64,000 nucleotides of DNA, from NCBI GenBank assembly GCA_965276835.1, contig OZ255631.1, positions 1,922,001-1,986,000 of the forward strand. The letters run 5' to 3'. The translations under genes were made by a program, and so were the position numbers. The first letter of the stretch is position 1, and each line of letters opens with the position of its first letter. Positions 18,224 through 27,399 of the stretch are shown piece after piece. The DNA is from BOG-932 sp965276835 (GTDB taxonomy: Bacteria; Pseudomonadota; Alphaproteobacteria; BOG-932; Roseiterribacteraceae). The notes beneath the pieces were generated by a model that did not search any database, was not told where the DNA came from, and worked only from the letters and a program-made list of their open reading frames with translations.

Positions 18224-19692
18224 AGGTTGACGCCATGCTGACCACGATGCCGTTCGACCAGGACGATGACCATTTAAAGGAAGAATGCGCCGTCTTCGGC
18301 ATATTCGGCCACCCCGACGCCGCCGCGATGACCGCGCTTGGCCTGCACGCCCTGCAGCATCGCGGACAGGAAGCCAGCGGCATCGTTACCTGCAACGGTA
18401 CCCAGTTCCACGCACACCGGGCGTTGGGCCATGTCGGCGACACTTTCGCCGAACCGGCCCTGATGGCCACGCTGAAGGGTACGGCGGCAATCGGCCATAA
18501 CCGCTATTCCACGACCGGCGATACGGTTCTGCGCAACGTCCAGCCGCTCTATTTCGAATTCGATTTCGGCGGCTTTGCACTTGGCCATAACGGCAACCTG
18601 ACCAACGCCTTGCAACTGCGCAAACAGCTGATCCGCCGCGGCTCGCTGTTTCAGTCGACAACCGATACCGAGACCGTGTTCCACCTGATGGCGGTCGCCC
18701 GGGGCGGCAGCGTGCTGGACCGCATCGTCGAGGCGTTGCGCCAGGTCGAGGGCGCGTATTCGTTCGTCTGCCTGGCAGAGGGTATGCTGATCGGCGTGCG
18801 CGATCCCAACGGCGTGCGCCCCCTGGTGCTGGGCAAGTTGGGCGACAGCTTCGTGCTGGCGTCGGAAACCTGCGGCCTGGACATCATCGGCGCCGCCTAT
18901 ATGCGCGACATCGAACCCGGTGAGCTGGTCGTGATCGACAGCTCCGGCGTGCATTCCATCCGCCCGTTTCCAGCCGGGGAACGGCGCTTCTGCATTTTCG
19001 AATATATCTATTTCGCCCGTCCCGACAGCCGTATCGAGAATCGCTCGGTCTATCAGGCGCGGGAGAAGATCGGCGCCGAGCTGGCGCGCGAGGCCGGGGT
19101 GCCGGCCGATATCGTTGTGCCGGTGCCGGACTCCGGCGTGCCCGCCGCCATTGGCTATTCGGCGGAATCGGGCATCCCGTTCGGGCTCGGCATCATTCGC
19201 AACCATTATGTCGGCCGCACCTTCATCGAGCCGACCGACCATATCCGCAATCTGGGCGTGAAGCTGAAGCACAATGCCAACGCGTCGATCCTGGCGGGAA
19301 AACGCGTCATCCTGGTCGACGATTCGATCGTGCGCGGCACGACCTCGACCAAGATCGTCGAGATGGTGCGCCAAGCCGGCGCGAAAGAGGTGCATATGCG
19401 CATCTCCAGCCCGCCGACCAGCCACAGCTGCTTTTACGGCATCGACACGCCCGAGCAGGAAAAGCTGCTGGCCCACCGCTATTCGGTCGAGGAAATGGCA
19501 AAATTCATCGGCGCCGACAGCCTGGCCTTCATCTCGATCGATGGCCTGTACCGCGCCATGGGCGAGGCCGCGCGCGATCCGGAGCATCCGCAATTCTGCG
19601 ACGCCTGCTTCACGGGAGATTACCCGATCCCTTTAGCCGATCGCGACCAGCGCGCGCATCAGCCTGAATTGATGTTCGAAAGCCGCGCATGA
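18220..19692 (+). CDS. purF: amidophosphoribosyltransferase
   Basis: First committed step of purine synthesis: PRPP plus glutamine to phosphoribosylamine. The nucleophile cysteine is in EECAVFGIFGH, preceded by about 22 residues that are probably removed as a propeptide. PRPP-binding VILVDDSIVRGTTSTK is intact. ATG at 18220 overlaps the cvpA stop (ATGA); later in-frame ATGs at 18235 and 18247 are alternatives. 490 residues. Confidence 0.96.
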   Translation: MKVDAMLTTMPFDQDDDHLKEECAVFGIFGHPDAAAMTALGLHALQHRGQEASGIVTCNGTQFHAHRALGHVGDTFAEPALMATLKGTAAIGHNRYSTTGDTVLRNVQPLYFEFDFGGFALGHNGNLTNALQLRKQLIRRGSLFQSTTDTETVFHLMAVARGGSVLDRIVEALRQVEGAYSFVCLAEGMLIGVRDPNGVRPLVLGKLGDSFVLASETCGLDIIGAAYMRDIEPGELVVIDSSGVHSIRPFPAGERRFCIFEYIYFARPDSRIENRSVYQAREKIGAELAREAGVPADIVVPVPDSGVPAAIGYSAESGIPFGLGIIRNHYVGRTFIEPTDHIRNLGVKLKHNANASILAGKRVILVDDSIVRGTTSTKIVEMVRQAGAKEVHMRISSPPTSHSCFYGIDTPEQEKLLAHRYSVEEMAKFIGADSLAFISIDGLYRAMGEAARDPEHPQFCDACFTGDYPIPLADRDQRAHQPELMFESRA

Positions 19693-20360
19693 CCAAGCAA
19701 CTTTCGGGGCAAGTGGCCCTCGTTACCGGCGCCTCGCGCGGGCTGGGTGCCGCCACGGCCGTGGCGCTGGCCGAAGCCGGCGCGCATGTCGTCCTTTTGG
19801 CCAAGACCGTCGGCGGCCTGGAAGAGACCGACGACAAGGTGCGCGCGGTCGGCGGCGAGGCCACACTGATGCCGATCGACCTGGCGGAGCCGGAAAAGCT
19901 CGTCTCGCTGGGCCCGGTCCTGTTCGAACGCTTCGGCCGGCTGGACATCTGGGTGGCGAACGCCGCCGATTTGGGCCAACTCTGCGCCCTGCACTCCGCC
20001 GATCCCAAGGTCTGGAACCGGGTTATGGCGGTCAACCTGACATCGAACCAACGCCTCGCGGCGACGCTTTACCCCCTGCTGCGTGCCGCGCCTGCCGGCC
20101 GCGCCGTGTTCGTGACAGACCGGACCGCGATCACCGCCAAGGCCTATTGGGCGTCGTACGCCGCATCGAAAGCGGCGCTGGAGCAGATGGCCGAAGCCTG
20201 GGCGATCGAGGTCTCGGTGACGCCGCTGAAGGTGACGCTGTTCGACCCGGGCCCCATGGCGACGCGCATGCGCATCAAGGCGTTTCCCGGGGAAGCTGCC
20301 GGAACTCAGCCAAGTCCGGAGGACGCGGCGAAGCGATTGGTCGATTCGATTTTAAGTTAG
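19689..20360 (+). CDS. short-chain dehydrogenase/reductase
   Basis: 223 residues of classical SDR fold: TGASRGLGAATAVALAEAG at residues 14-32, VANAAD, and YAASKAALEQ with catalytic Tyr and Lys. The start overlaps the purF stop, and an SDR directly after purF is a conserved alphaproteobacterial arrangement. Substrate unknown. Confidence 0.88.
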   Translation: MTKQLSGQVALVTGASRGLGAATAVALAEAGAHVVLLAKTVGGLEETDDKVRAVGGEATLMPIDLAEPEKLVSLGPVLFERFGRLDIWVANAADLGQLCALHSADPKVWNRVMAVNLTSNQRLAATLYPLLRAAPAGRAVFVTDRTAITAKAYWASYAASKAALEQMAEAWAIEVSVTPLKVTLFDPGPMATRMRIKAFPGEAAGTQPSPEDAAKRLVDSILS

Positions 20361-20408
20361 GAATATAGACGATAGTCTTACCGCGCGCGCATTGCGTGGA
20401 GGGAACTC

Positions 20409-20723
20409 ATGAATTCGAGCTTCACGGGTAACGGAGAAACGAAAACGGTCTAGCCGTTCGGCAAATTCGGCCACGCCTACGATCTGAACAAAAGCCAATA
20501 CCGATCCTATAGGATCGCCTGGGGGTCTTTGCGGATATCTCTGGTAATTCTTTTTATTTCTGATCTTCTCGGCCGGATCGGCCTTCTTGATACGGCAATA
20601 CAGGCGGCGCAAAAGCAATCGCCGTTCTATCGCCTAAAACAACGACGGCTGCGCCTCGATCCGCGTGCGCCGGTCGGCGTTGGCGGCTTGCCCGCGGGTA
20701 ATCACGCCTTCATGCGCCAATAG
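20409..20723 (+). pseudogene. small gene with an in-frame TAG at codon 15
   Basis: An ATG at 20409 has a strong ribosome binding site (GGAGGGAACTC) and reads 14 codons before TAG at 20451. The same frame then stays open to 20723 and reads like a small membrane protein: a polar stretch with Tyr/Asn/Lys residues, then hydrophobic SLRISLVILFISDLLGRIGL. The last part overlaps the 3' end of ogt on the other strand, so a true product probably ended near 20640. Either a decayed gene, a 14-residue peptide, or chance. Not recognised as any family. Confidence 0.35.
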
Positions 20724-21161
20724 CGCGGCCTTGATCGGAATGCCGCCGCCGAAACCGGTCAAAGTTCTGTCGCTGCCGACCACACGGTGACAGGGAATGA
20801 TCAGCGCGATTGGGTTAGCACCGTTCGCTGCCCCCACCGCGCGAAAGGCCCCTGCCCGGCCGACCCGCTCGGCAAGTTGTCCGTAACTTAAAGTTTTGCC
20901 GAACGGGATCCTCAGCAACCCATCCCACACCGCGCATTGAAATGGGGTGCCATCCGGTGCCAGCGGTAGATCGAACACCTTACGGTCGCCCGCGAAATAT
21001 TCCTCGACCTGGTCGCGCACCGGCCTGATCGCCGTATCGTCGGGATAGAGATCGGTTTCGTCCAGCCGCCCAAAATGCAGCTGTTTCACCGCCCCCTGGC
21101 CGTCAACGACGATGCTGAGCAGTCCGACGGGTGTCGTGAAGGAACCGGTATAGTACTTCAT
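20634..21161 (-). CDS. ogt: methylated-DNA--protein-cysteine methyltransferase
   Basis: Suicide repair protein that removes O6-alkyl groups from guanine. 175 residues with the acceptor motif IPCHRVVGSD. The helix-turn-helix text QLAERVGRAGAFRAVGAANGANP is standard. The start overlaps the stop of the HepT-like gene by 4 bases. Its end runs against the small broken gene on the opposite strand. Confidence 0.93.
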   Translation of the reverse strand: MKYYTGSFTTPVGLLSIVVDGQGAVKQLHFGRLDETDLYPDDTAIRPVRDQVEEYFAGDRKVFDLPLAPDGTPFQCAVWDGLLRIPFGKTLSYGQLAERVGRAGAFRAVGAANGANPIALIIPCHRVVGSDRTLTGFGGGIPIKAALLAHEGVITRGQAANADRRTRIEAQPSLF

Positions 21162-21523
21162 CGTTGCACCCCTGGTGCTTTGTTAAGCTCAGACCGGGCG
21201 AAAACAATTATCTCTGTCAGGCTTTCATTGGCGGTTCGCCAGACAAGATTTTCCGTAACACCGTCATATTCATGACAATAGACGTTGCCGGCTCCAACAA
21301 TCGCTCGCCATGGCAAATGTGGATGACGTTCTCGTAGGCTTTCGTCGAGGCGCTTGCTGGCCTCAGAAATGATCTCAAGGCATCGGGTGACCGCGTAAAA
21401 TGTCCGTCGATCGGCCCCAAACGCCGCGTAGTCCATTCCGGAAACGAAGCTCTGGGCCAGCACCGCATTGTCGAGAATATCCAGAAGTGCCTGATGGTCG
21501 CGCTCAAAACGCGAAGATGGCAT
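21158..21523 (-). CDS. HepT-like HEPN protein (DUF86), catalytic Arg replaced
   Basis: 121 residues of the DUF86/HEPN family, partner of a MntA-type nucleotidyltransferase. Family landmarks are AVTRCLEIISEASKRL, LPWRAIVGAGN and the C-terminal ESLTEIIVFAR. In active HepT ribonucleases the motif is R-x4-H-x-Y. Here it reads G79-N-V-Y-C-H84-E-Y86, so the His and the Tyr that MntA AMPylates are kept but the Arg is Gly. The toxin may therefore be weak or inactive. The 20-base overlap with the upstream MntA gene shows a two-gene operon. Confidence 0.85.
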   Translation of the reverse strand: MPSSRFERDHQALLDILDNAVLAQSFVSGMDYAAFGADRRTFYAVTRCLEIISEASKRLDESLRERHPHLPWRAIVGAGNVYCHEYDGVTENLVWRTANESLTEIIVFARSELNKAPGVQR

Positions 21524-21806
21524 CGCGCTCAGCCTGAATACGGACGTAAGGCTTTAATCCCTCACGGTCCGCGACATCGACGGCGACTGTAAACAGATCG
21601 CCAATAAATTGCTTGATTCCGACATATTCAAAAACGCCGATCGGCGCATCGGGATCGAGCTCGACGAAAATATCGATATCGCTCTTCCCGGTCGCTTCGC
21701 CTCGGGCCACGGAACCGAACAAGGCAGCATGGCAAATGCCACGCCGACGAAGCTCCGCCTCGTGGGTGCGCAATCTTGCGATGACGTGTTCCCGTTCCAT
21801 TCCCAT
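21504..21806 (-). CDS. MntA-type minimal nucleotidyltransferase (antitoxin)
   Basis: 100 residues. The nucleotidyltransferase motif GSVARGEATGKSDIDIFVEL at residues 31-50 supplies the first two metal-binding Asp, and VDVAD further on gives the third. In studied MntA-HepT pairs this protein transfers AMP to the HepT Tyr and neutralises it. The frame is open upstream into der on the same strand; ATG at 21806 (MGMEREHV) or 21800 gives the usual length. It follows the der stop by about 40 bases. Confidence 0.85.
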   Translation of the reverse strand: MGMEREHVIARLRTHEAELRRRGICHAALFGSVARGEATGKSDIDIFVELDPDAPIGVFEYVGIKQFIGDLFTVAVDVADREGLKPYVRIQAERDAIFAF

Positions 21807-21843
21807 AAGATAGGACCGCCGGGAAGATATTTCCAGAGTCTTC

Positions 21844-23253
21844 TCAGTCGTCGTCCGCATACGGGTTTTTGCTGCTGCTTTCGCGCATGAGCAAACGGAT
21901 CGGCACACCTTCGAGCCCGAACGGGCCGCGCAGGCCGTTGACCAGATAGCGCTGGTAACTGTCCGGCAACTCACCGGGCTGTGAGGCGAACAGGGCGAAG
22001 GTCGGTGGGCGGGCCTTGACCTGGGTCATATAGCGCAGCTTGTTGGTCCGCCCTTTGGCTAACGGTGGCGAGTGGGCGTCGCGCATTGCCTCAAGCCAGC
22101 GGTTGAGCTGTCCAGTCGATACGCGGCGGTTCCAGACGCCGTAAATCTTGAATACGCATTCCATCAACGCGTCGAGCTTCTGCCCGCGCAAGGCGGAGAT
22201 GGTGACGGTCGGAACGCCCTGAATCTGCGGCAGCGATGTTTGGAGCTTATCCGACAGGCGCTGCAGCGAGGCCTTACGGTCCGTCACCGCGTCCCACTTG
22301 TTGATCGCGATGACCAGGGCGCGGCCTTCCTCGACCACCCAGCGGGCGATGGTCAAATCCTGCTTGTCCAGCACGGCCTCTGCGTCCAGCAGCAGAACCA
22401 CGACATGCGCCAGACGGATGGCGCGCAGCGCATCGTCGACCGCCATCTGCTCGATCCGTTCGGACACGCGGGCGCGTCTGCGCATGCCGGCCGTGTCGAT
22501 CAGACGGTAGGCATGGCCGTCATGTTCGAAATCGACCGAGATCGAATCCCGCGTCGTGCCAGCCTCAGGCGCGGTCAGGACCCGTTCCTCACCCAGCAAC
22601 GCATTCATCAGGGTGGACTTGCCGGCGTTCGGACGGCCGACGATGGCAACATGGATGCGGCCCGAGCCGCCCTCGTCATCTTCGGCGTCTTCGTCGAAGC
22701 TGCTGTTCTGGATATAAGGCTGCAGCGCGTCGAACAGGTCGCCCAACCCTTCGCCGTGCTCCGCGGACAGCGCGATCGGCGCACCGAAGCCCAGGCCATA
22801 GGCCTCGCCGATGCCGGGGATGCCGGCACGGCCCTCCGCCTTGTTGGCGACGACGATGACCGGGGTCTTTATCTTACGCAGATCCTGCGCCACCAACGTA
22901 TCCAACGCCGACACGCCTTCCCGCGAATCGATCACGAACAGCGCGACATCCGCATCGCGGATCGCCTGCTGGGTCTGGGCGCGCATCCGCGCCTCCATGC
23001 TGCTGTCGTGCACGTCTTCCAAGCCCGCCGTGTCGATCACCCGGAACGGCACGCCACCCAATGACGCCTCCGCCTCGCGCCGGTCGCGCGTCACGCCCGG
23101 CTGGTTGTCGACGATCGCCAGATGCTTGCCGCTCAGGCGGTTGAACAGCGTCGATTTGCCGACATTGGGGCGGCCGATGATGGCGACAGTCGCAAGGTCG
23201 CGAAGAGGTGCGGCCTGGCCTTCGTCCGCGTCTGGCCTATCCTGATCGGTCAC
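21844..23253 (-). CDS. der: ribosome-associated GTPase Der (EngA)
   Basis: Double GTPase needed for 50S assembly. 469 residues with two G domains: GRPNVGKSTLFNRL (about 26-39) and GRPNAGKSTLMNALL (about 206-220), each followed by DTAG and N/TKxD motifs (ANKAEG, NKWD), and a C-terminal KH-like domain with KLRYMTQVKARPPTFALF. Start overlaps the bamB stop by four bases. N-terminal 20 residues are an acidic extension. Confidence 0.96.
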   Translation of the reverse strand: MTDQDRPDADEGQAAPLRDLATVAIIGRPNVGKSTLFNRLSGKHLAIVDNQPGVTRDRREAEASLGGVPFRVIDTAGLEDVHDSSMEARMRAQTQQAIRDADVALFVIDSREGVSALDTLVAQDLRKIKTPVIVVANKAEGRAGIPGIGEAYGLGFGAPIALSAEHGEGLGDLFDALQPYIQNSSFDEDAEDDEGGSGRIHVAIVGRPNAGKSTLMNALLGEERVLTAPEAGTTRDSISVDFEHDGHAYRLIDTAGMRRRARVSERIEQMAVDDALRAIRLAHVVVLLLDAEAVLDKQDLTIARWVVEEGRALVIAINKWDAVTDRKASLQRLSDKLQTSLPQIQGVPTVTISALRGQKLDALMECVFKIYGVWNRRVSTGQLNRWLEAMRDAHSPPLAKGRTNKLRYMTQVKARPPTFALFASQPGELPDSYQRYLVNGLRGPFGLEGVPIRLLMRESSSKNPYADDD

Positions 23254-24587
23254 TTATAGGCGGACAGGGTGCCGTCATTGGCCAGAATATACATCGTATC
23301 GTCGGCAATCACCGGCGGCACGTCGAGCGTATCGGACGCGGCCGTGACGGACAGCACGCGACCATCGTCGGGCGAGGCCTCGATGATCTGCCCCATCGAA
23401 TTGGTGAGCAGCAGGCGGCCCCCGGCGAGCACCGGCCCCTGCCAGTAAACGGGGTGCTTGCGCTTTTCCATGTCCTCGTGGGTCTGAAGCTGTGCGATCC
23501 ACAGGATGCCACCCTTCTCACGGCTCATGCAGACCAGCTCGTTATAGTTGTCGAGCAGGAAGATGAAGTCGCCGGCAACCCATGGCATGTTGCTGGAACC
23601 GACCTCGTGCTGCCACAGGCGGGAGCCGCTGCGTTCGTCGATGGCGACGAACCGGCCACCTTGCGACACCGAGTAGACGACACCCTTGTCGATCACCGGC
23701 GGCGTCGAGATATCGGTCAGGCTCCACAACGCGTTGGTGTGACGGATCGAAACCAGATTGTCCTGCCAGGCGGTTCGTCCGGTTTCCAGCCGCAGCGCGA
23801 AGATTTCGCCCGAGGAATAGGGAATGACGGTAATCGTCGAATCGACGGCCGGAGCGGCCTGGCCGAGCACACCCTCGGACTGCGGCAGACCGGCGTGGCT
23901 CCACTGCGTCGTGCCGTCGGCCGCGCTGAGCACCTGGGTCTGGTTATCCAGCGTCGTGACATAGAGTCGATCGAACGCATAGGTAACTGCGGAACGTGGC
24001 GGCGCAGTCAATTGCCGGCGCCAGATCATCCCGCCATTGGCGGCGTCGAGCGCCTGGATTTCCGGATAGCCGGCGGTTGCATAGACACGACCGGCGCCGT
24101 AGGCGATGCCGCCGCCCAGCGTGTCGGTGCGGGCATCCTGCGGCGAGATACGCACTCGCCACAACTGCTTGCCGGTTTGTTCATCCAGCGCCGTGACCTC
24201 GGCCTGGGTATCGAGCACGAAGATCTTGCCATCGGCGACAATCGGCGTGCCGGTATAGAGCAGGTGGCTTTGCGGCCCCTCACCGGCCTCGACCGACCAG
24301 ACCTTGTGAAGATCGCTTCCCAGCGCCAGGTGGCCTGGATTGTGGGTGGCGACTCCGCCGATCTGGCTCCACTCGCGGTTCGGCACCGGCGCCGGCAAAA
24401 CGACCTGCGTCGCTGCCTGCGTCTTGTCGGTTTTCAGTTTCTGATCGACGACGAGGACGGAAACACGCTTGCCGGGAAGCTTCGGCTTGTCGGAGTCGCC
24501 GAATATGCCGGAGATCGTGTCGCAACCAGCGACGGCCAGCAGGGCGCACCCCAGAAAAGCAAAGCTGGCAAGGCGAGATCTCTGCAT
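23250..24587 (-). CDS. bamB: outer membrane assembly lipoprotein BamB (PQQ-like repeats)
   Basis: BamB is the beta-propeller lipoprotein of the BAM complex. 445 residues; lipobox LLAVAGC near residue 25 from the ATG, then propeller repeats (LDEQTGKQLWRV, LDAANGGMIWRR, RLETGRTAWQD, IDERSGSRLWQH). GTG at 24596 would overlap the upstream stop but has no spacing to a ribosome binding site; ATG at 24587 has GGGAAG at a good distance and is preferred. Operon YfgM-like, bamB, der. Confidence 0.9.
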   Translation of the reverse strand: MQRSRLASFAFLGCALLAVAGCDTISGIFGDSDKPKLPGKRVSVLVVDQKLKTDKTQAATQVVLPAPVPNREWSQIGGVATHNPGHLALGSDLHKVWSVEAGEGPQSHLLYTGTPIVADGKIFVLDTQAEVTALDEQTGKQLWRVRISPQDARTDTLGGGIAYGAGRVYATAGYPEIQALDAANGGMIWRRQLTAPPRSAVTYAFDRLYVTTLDNQTQVLSAADGTTQWSHAGLPQSEGVLGQAAPAVDSTITVIPYSSGEIFALRLETGRTAWQDNLVSIRHTNALWSLTDISTPPVIDKGVVYSVSQGGRFVAIDERSGSRLWQHEVGSSNMPWVAGDFIFLLDNYNELVCMSREKGGILWIAQLQTHEDMEKRKHPVYWQGPVLAGGRLLLTNSMGQIIEASPDDGRVLSVTAASDTLDVPPVIADDTMYILANDGTLSAYK

Positions 24588-24592
24588 ATGGA

Positions 24593-25246
24593 TCACTTCC
24601 CGCGGTAAAGTTCAGCCAGCGCACGAGCGCGCCCGGCCATATCAGGGGGCGCACCCACGTCCTGCGCCAAGTCGGAAAACATCTTAGCAGCCGATTCACG
24701 CTGTCCTGCGCGCGCGGTCAAGAGGGCGATGGCCTCCTTGGCGCTGAACCGCCACGGGCTGTCCTTGGCCGCAATGGCTTGAAGACGCGGAATGAGCGGT
24801 TCGGGATTGGCCTCGTCGGCAGCGATATAGCCAAGCCGGACCACTGCGAGGTCGCGCAGTTCCTCGCTCGCCTGGCCGCCATCGGCGATCTGGTGATAGA
24901 CCTGCGCAGCAGCCACGTTGTTGCCGTTGCGCTGCCGCATCGAAGCTTCGGCGAACAGGGCCAGCGTCGCCTTTGTCGGATCGGCCTTGGCCGCATAGGC
25001 GGAGATGGCGGCAATCGCCTCGGCATCGGCGCCCGGCTTGATGGACGACAGCAACGCCTCGAACTCGGCCGTTTCGGCTTCTTTTTTCGCGTGGTTGCGC
25101 TGGGTCCAGTAATTGGCGCCCACAGCCACCAGCAGCACGGCCATGACCGCCGCGAACACCAGCCCGCCATAGCGCCGCCAGAAGGCGATCATCCGGTCGC
25201 GGCGGTAGTCCTCATCAACTTCGCGAAAGACTTCTAAATCCGACAT
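24593..25246 (-). CDS. YfgM-like TPR membrane protein
   Basis: 217 residues: cytoplasmic N-terminus (MSDLEVFREVDEDYRRDRM), one membrane segment at about 28-47 (GGLVFAAVMAVLLVAVGANY), then a periplasmic helical region with TPR character. It fits the YfgM/DUF2133 family, an ancillary SecYEG-associated chaperone-like protein encoded before bamB and der in many proteobacteria. First gene of this leftward operon. Confidence 0.85.
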   Translation of the reverse strand: MSDLEVFREVDEDYRRDRMIAFWRRYGGLVFAAVMAVLLVAVGANYWTQRNHAKKEAETAEFEALLSSIKPGADAEAIAAISAYAAKADPTKATLALFAEASMRQRNGNNVAAAQVYHQIADGGQASEELRDLAVVRLGYIAADEANPEPLIPRLQAIAAKDSPWRFSAKEAIALLTARAGQRESAAKMFSDLAQDVGAPPDMAGRARALAELYRGK

Positions 25247-25436
25247 CGAAAATTTTGCACGACCGCGACGGCGGCAGCCCTTTGCGGGTTAAGAGACAGA
25301 TTGAGCGCCGATATCAGAGCCCCTCAGGTGGGTCAAGCAAAGCCTGCCCGGCAGGGACGTCGCCCGGGGTCACTTTACACAACAGTTCTGCCATGCGCGA
25401 GCTTATCCCAGCGCAACCGGATACCATCTTGGCAGC

Positions 25437-26210
25437 ATGTGTACATTCGTCATTCTGAACCGCCCGGATCATCCCTGGCCGATCCTGATCGCGGCCAATC
25501 GCGACGAGCGGCTGGACCGGCCGTGGCTTCCCCCCGCCGCGCATTGGCCGGACCGGCCCGACATCGTCGCCGGTATGGACGAACTGGCCGGCGGCAGCTG
25601 GCTTGGCATGAACGCCAGCGGCGTGGTCGCGGGCGTTCTGAACCGCGAAGGTACGCTGGGGCCACAAGCGGGCAAGCGCAGCCGGGGCGAATTGGTTTTG
25701 GATGCGCTCGATTACGCCGATGCGCTGGACGCTGCCGAAGCGCTGGGCAGCTTGGACTCGCGCGCCTATCGCCCATTCAACCTGGTGATCGCCGATAACC
25801 GCGACGCCTTCCTGTTGACCCATCGCGGCGAATCGCAAGCCAGGATCGACGTGGAGCCCCTGGCCGAAGGGCTGAGCATGATTACCGCGATGGAGCGCAA
25901 CGATGAGCGCTCGCCGCGAATCAGGCTGTACCGTCCTCGGTTCCTAGCCGCCCCGCCGCCCGACCCGGACGGCGGGCAGTGGGGCACCTGGGAGGAATTG
26001 CTGGCCTCGCGTGACCGAGAACCGGAGACCAGAACAGGCGGTGCGTTATTCATCGACCCCGACCCGGCTATCGAGGCCTCGGGATTCGGCACGGTCTCGT
26101 CCAGCCTGATCGCGCTGCCGGCCATTGAAGATACCCAAAAACGGCCGATATGGCGTTTTGCCAGCGGCCCGCCGGAGCATTGGGCCTGGCACGACGTCGC
26201 GAAATTCTAG
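25437..26210 (+). CDS. NRDE family protein (TANGO2-like)
   Basis: 257 residues starting MCTFVILNRPDHPWPILIAANRDER, which contains the NRDE motif and the N-terminal Cys typical of the family (Ntn-hydrolase-like fold). The biochemical role in bacteria is not clear; eukaryotic TANGO2 is linked to haem or lipid handling. Divergent from the YfgM-like gene, 190 bases away. No membrane segment or signal. Confidence 0.85.
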   Translation: MCTFVILNRPDHPWPILIAANRDERLDRPWLPPAAHWPDRPDIVAGMDELAGGSWLGMNASGVVAGVLNREGTLGPQAGKRSRGELVLDALDYADALDAAEALGSLDSRAYRPFNLVIADNRDAFLLTHRGESQARIDVEPLAEGLSMITAMERNDERSPRIRLYRPRFLAAPPPDPDGGQWGTWEELLASRDREPETRTGGALFIDPDPAIEASGFGTVSSSLIALPAIEDTQKRPIWRFASGPPEHWAWHDVAKF

Positions 26211-26367
26211 CGCAAAAGACAGCACGCATAGAATTGAACAGGCCCGCGCGAGGGTCTACGATACAGGGGTAACGCATGCGGAATCGGGCCGCTTGACGGT
26301 GGATTTCGATGCAGCGCCTCGTTCTCCCGCCGCGGCCCACGGCCGCCGCTGAAAAGGATATTTAGAG

Positions 26368-27138
26368 ATGTCGAGACGCCGACGGATTTATGACGGCAAG
26401 GCCAAGACGATGTTCGAGGGGCCCGAGCCGGGCACCTTGATTCAGTATTTCAAGGACGACGCGACGGCGTTCAACGCCCAAAAACGCGAAATCCTGTCCG
26501 GCAAGGGCGTGCTGAACAACCGCATTTCGGCCTATTTAATGACCAAGCTGGCCGATATCGGCATCCCAACAGCCTTCATTCGCCGACTTAATATGCGCGA
26601 GCAACTCGTTCGTGAAGTTGAGATTATTCCGCTGGAAGTTGTCATCCGCAACGTCGCGGCCGGCTCGTTTACCAAGCGCTTCGCAGTGCCCGAAGGCACC
26701 GCGTTGGAACGCTCTGTCATCGAGTATTTCTATAAGAAGGACGAGCTCAACGACCCGATGGTGTCGGAAGAGCACATCACCGCCTTCAAATGGGCGACGC
26801 CGCATGAGCTGGACGAGATGGTGGCGCTCACCGTGCGGGTGAACGACTTCCTGACCGGCCTGTTCCTCGGCATCGGCATCAAGCTGATCGACTTCAAGCT
26901 GGAATTCGGCCGCATCTGGATCGACGACGACATGCATATCGTGCTGGCCGACGAGATCAGCCCGGACAATTGCCGCCTGTGGGACGCGAAGACCAACGAG
27001 AAGCTGGACAAGGACCGGTTCCGCCAGGATTTGGGCAACGTGGTCGAATCCTATTCGGAGGTCGCGCGCCGCCTGGGCATCATGCCCGAGGAAGGCCTTG
27101 GCGATGGCCCCACCCTGGTTTCCTCATCGGAAGGCTGA
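26368..27138 (+). CDS. purC: phosphoribosylaminoimidazole-succinocarboxamide synthase
   Basis: SAICAR synthase: joins aspartate to CAIR with ATP. 256 residues with YDGKAKTMFEGPEPG, the FKDDATAFN segment, the signature FKLEFGRIW and IVLADEISPDNCRLWD. It has its own GGATATTTAGAG leader and is followed after 6 bases by purS. Confidence 0.96.
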   Translation: MSRRRRIYDGKAKTMFEGPEPGTLIQYFKDDATAFNAQKREILSGKGVLNNRISAYLMTKLADIGIPTAFIRRLNMREQLVREVEIIPLEVVIRNVAAGSFTKRFAVPEGTALERSVIEYFYKKDELNDPMVSEEHITAFKWATPHELDEMVALTVRVNDFLTGLFLGIGIKLIDFKLEFGRIWIDDDMHIVLADEISPDNCRLWDAKTNEKLDKDRFRQDLGNVVESYSEVARRLGIMPEEGLGDGPTLVSSSEG

Positions 27139-27144
27139 TCCCAA

Positions 27145-27390
27145 GTGAAGGCACGCGTTGAAATCCGTTTGAAGGCCGGCATCCTCGATCCGCAGGGCAA
27201 GGCCATTGGCGGCGCCCTGTCGGGGCTGGGCTATGGCGGGCTGGGCGAAGTGCGCCAGGGCAAGCTGATCGAGATCGACCTGCCGGGTGTCACCGACCGC
27301 GCGACGGCCGAGAAGGAAGTGACGGCCATGTGCAAGATGCTGCTGGCCAACCCGGTCACTGAAGACTTCCGGGTCGAATTGACTGACTAG
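27145..27390 (+). CDS. purS: phosphoribosylformylglycinamidine synthase subunit PurS
   Basis: 81-residue bridging subunit of the PurLQS FGAM synthase. Starts with GTG; text VEIRLKAGILDPQGKAIGGAL and the end MLANPVTEDFRVEL are standard. In most alphaproteobacteria purQ and purL follow at once; here they are about 23 kb away. Confidence 0.95.
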   Translation: MKARVEIRLKAGILDPQGKAIGGALSGLGYGGLGEVRQGKLIEIDLPGVTDRATAEKEVTAMCKMLLANPVTEDFRVELTD

Positions 27391-27399
27391 GGCCTAGCC

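Noticed and set aside
18274..19593. 439-codon open frame on the - strand
   Set aside because: Shadow of purF; the translation is rich in Arg, His and Ala and has no family text.
20352..20618. 88-codon - strand ORF in the gap after the SDR gene
   Set aside because: No ribosome binding site and overlaps the better-supported interrupted frame on the + strand.
22072..23064. 330-codon open frame on the + strand
   Set aside because: Shadow of der.
23208..24608. 466-codon open frame on the + strand
   Set aside because: Shadow of bamB.
26211..26367. Possible riboswitch before purC
   Set aside because: GC-rich with short palindromes, but none of the conserved features of the purine or PRPP riboswitches was found.
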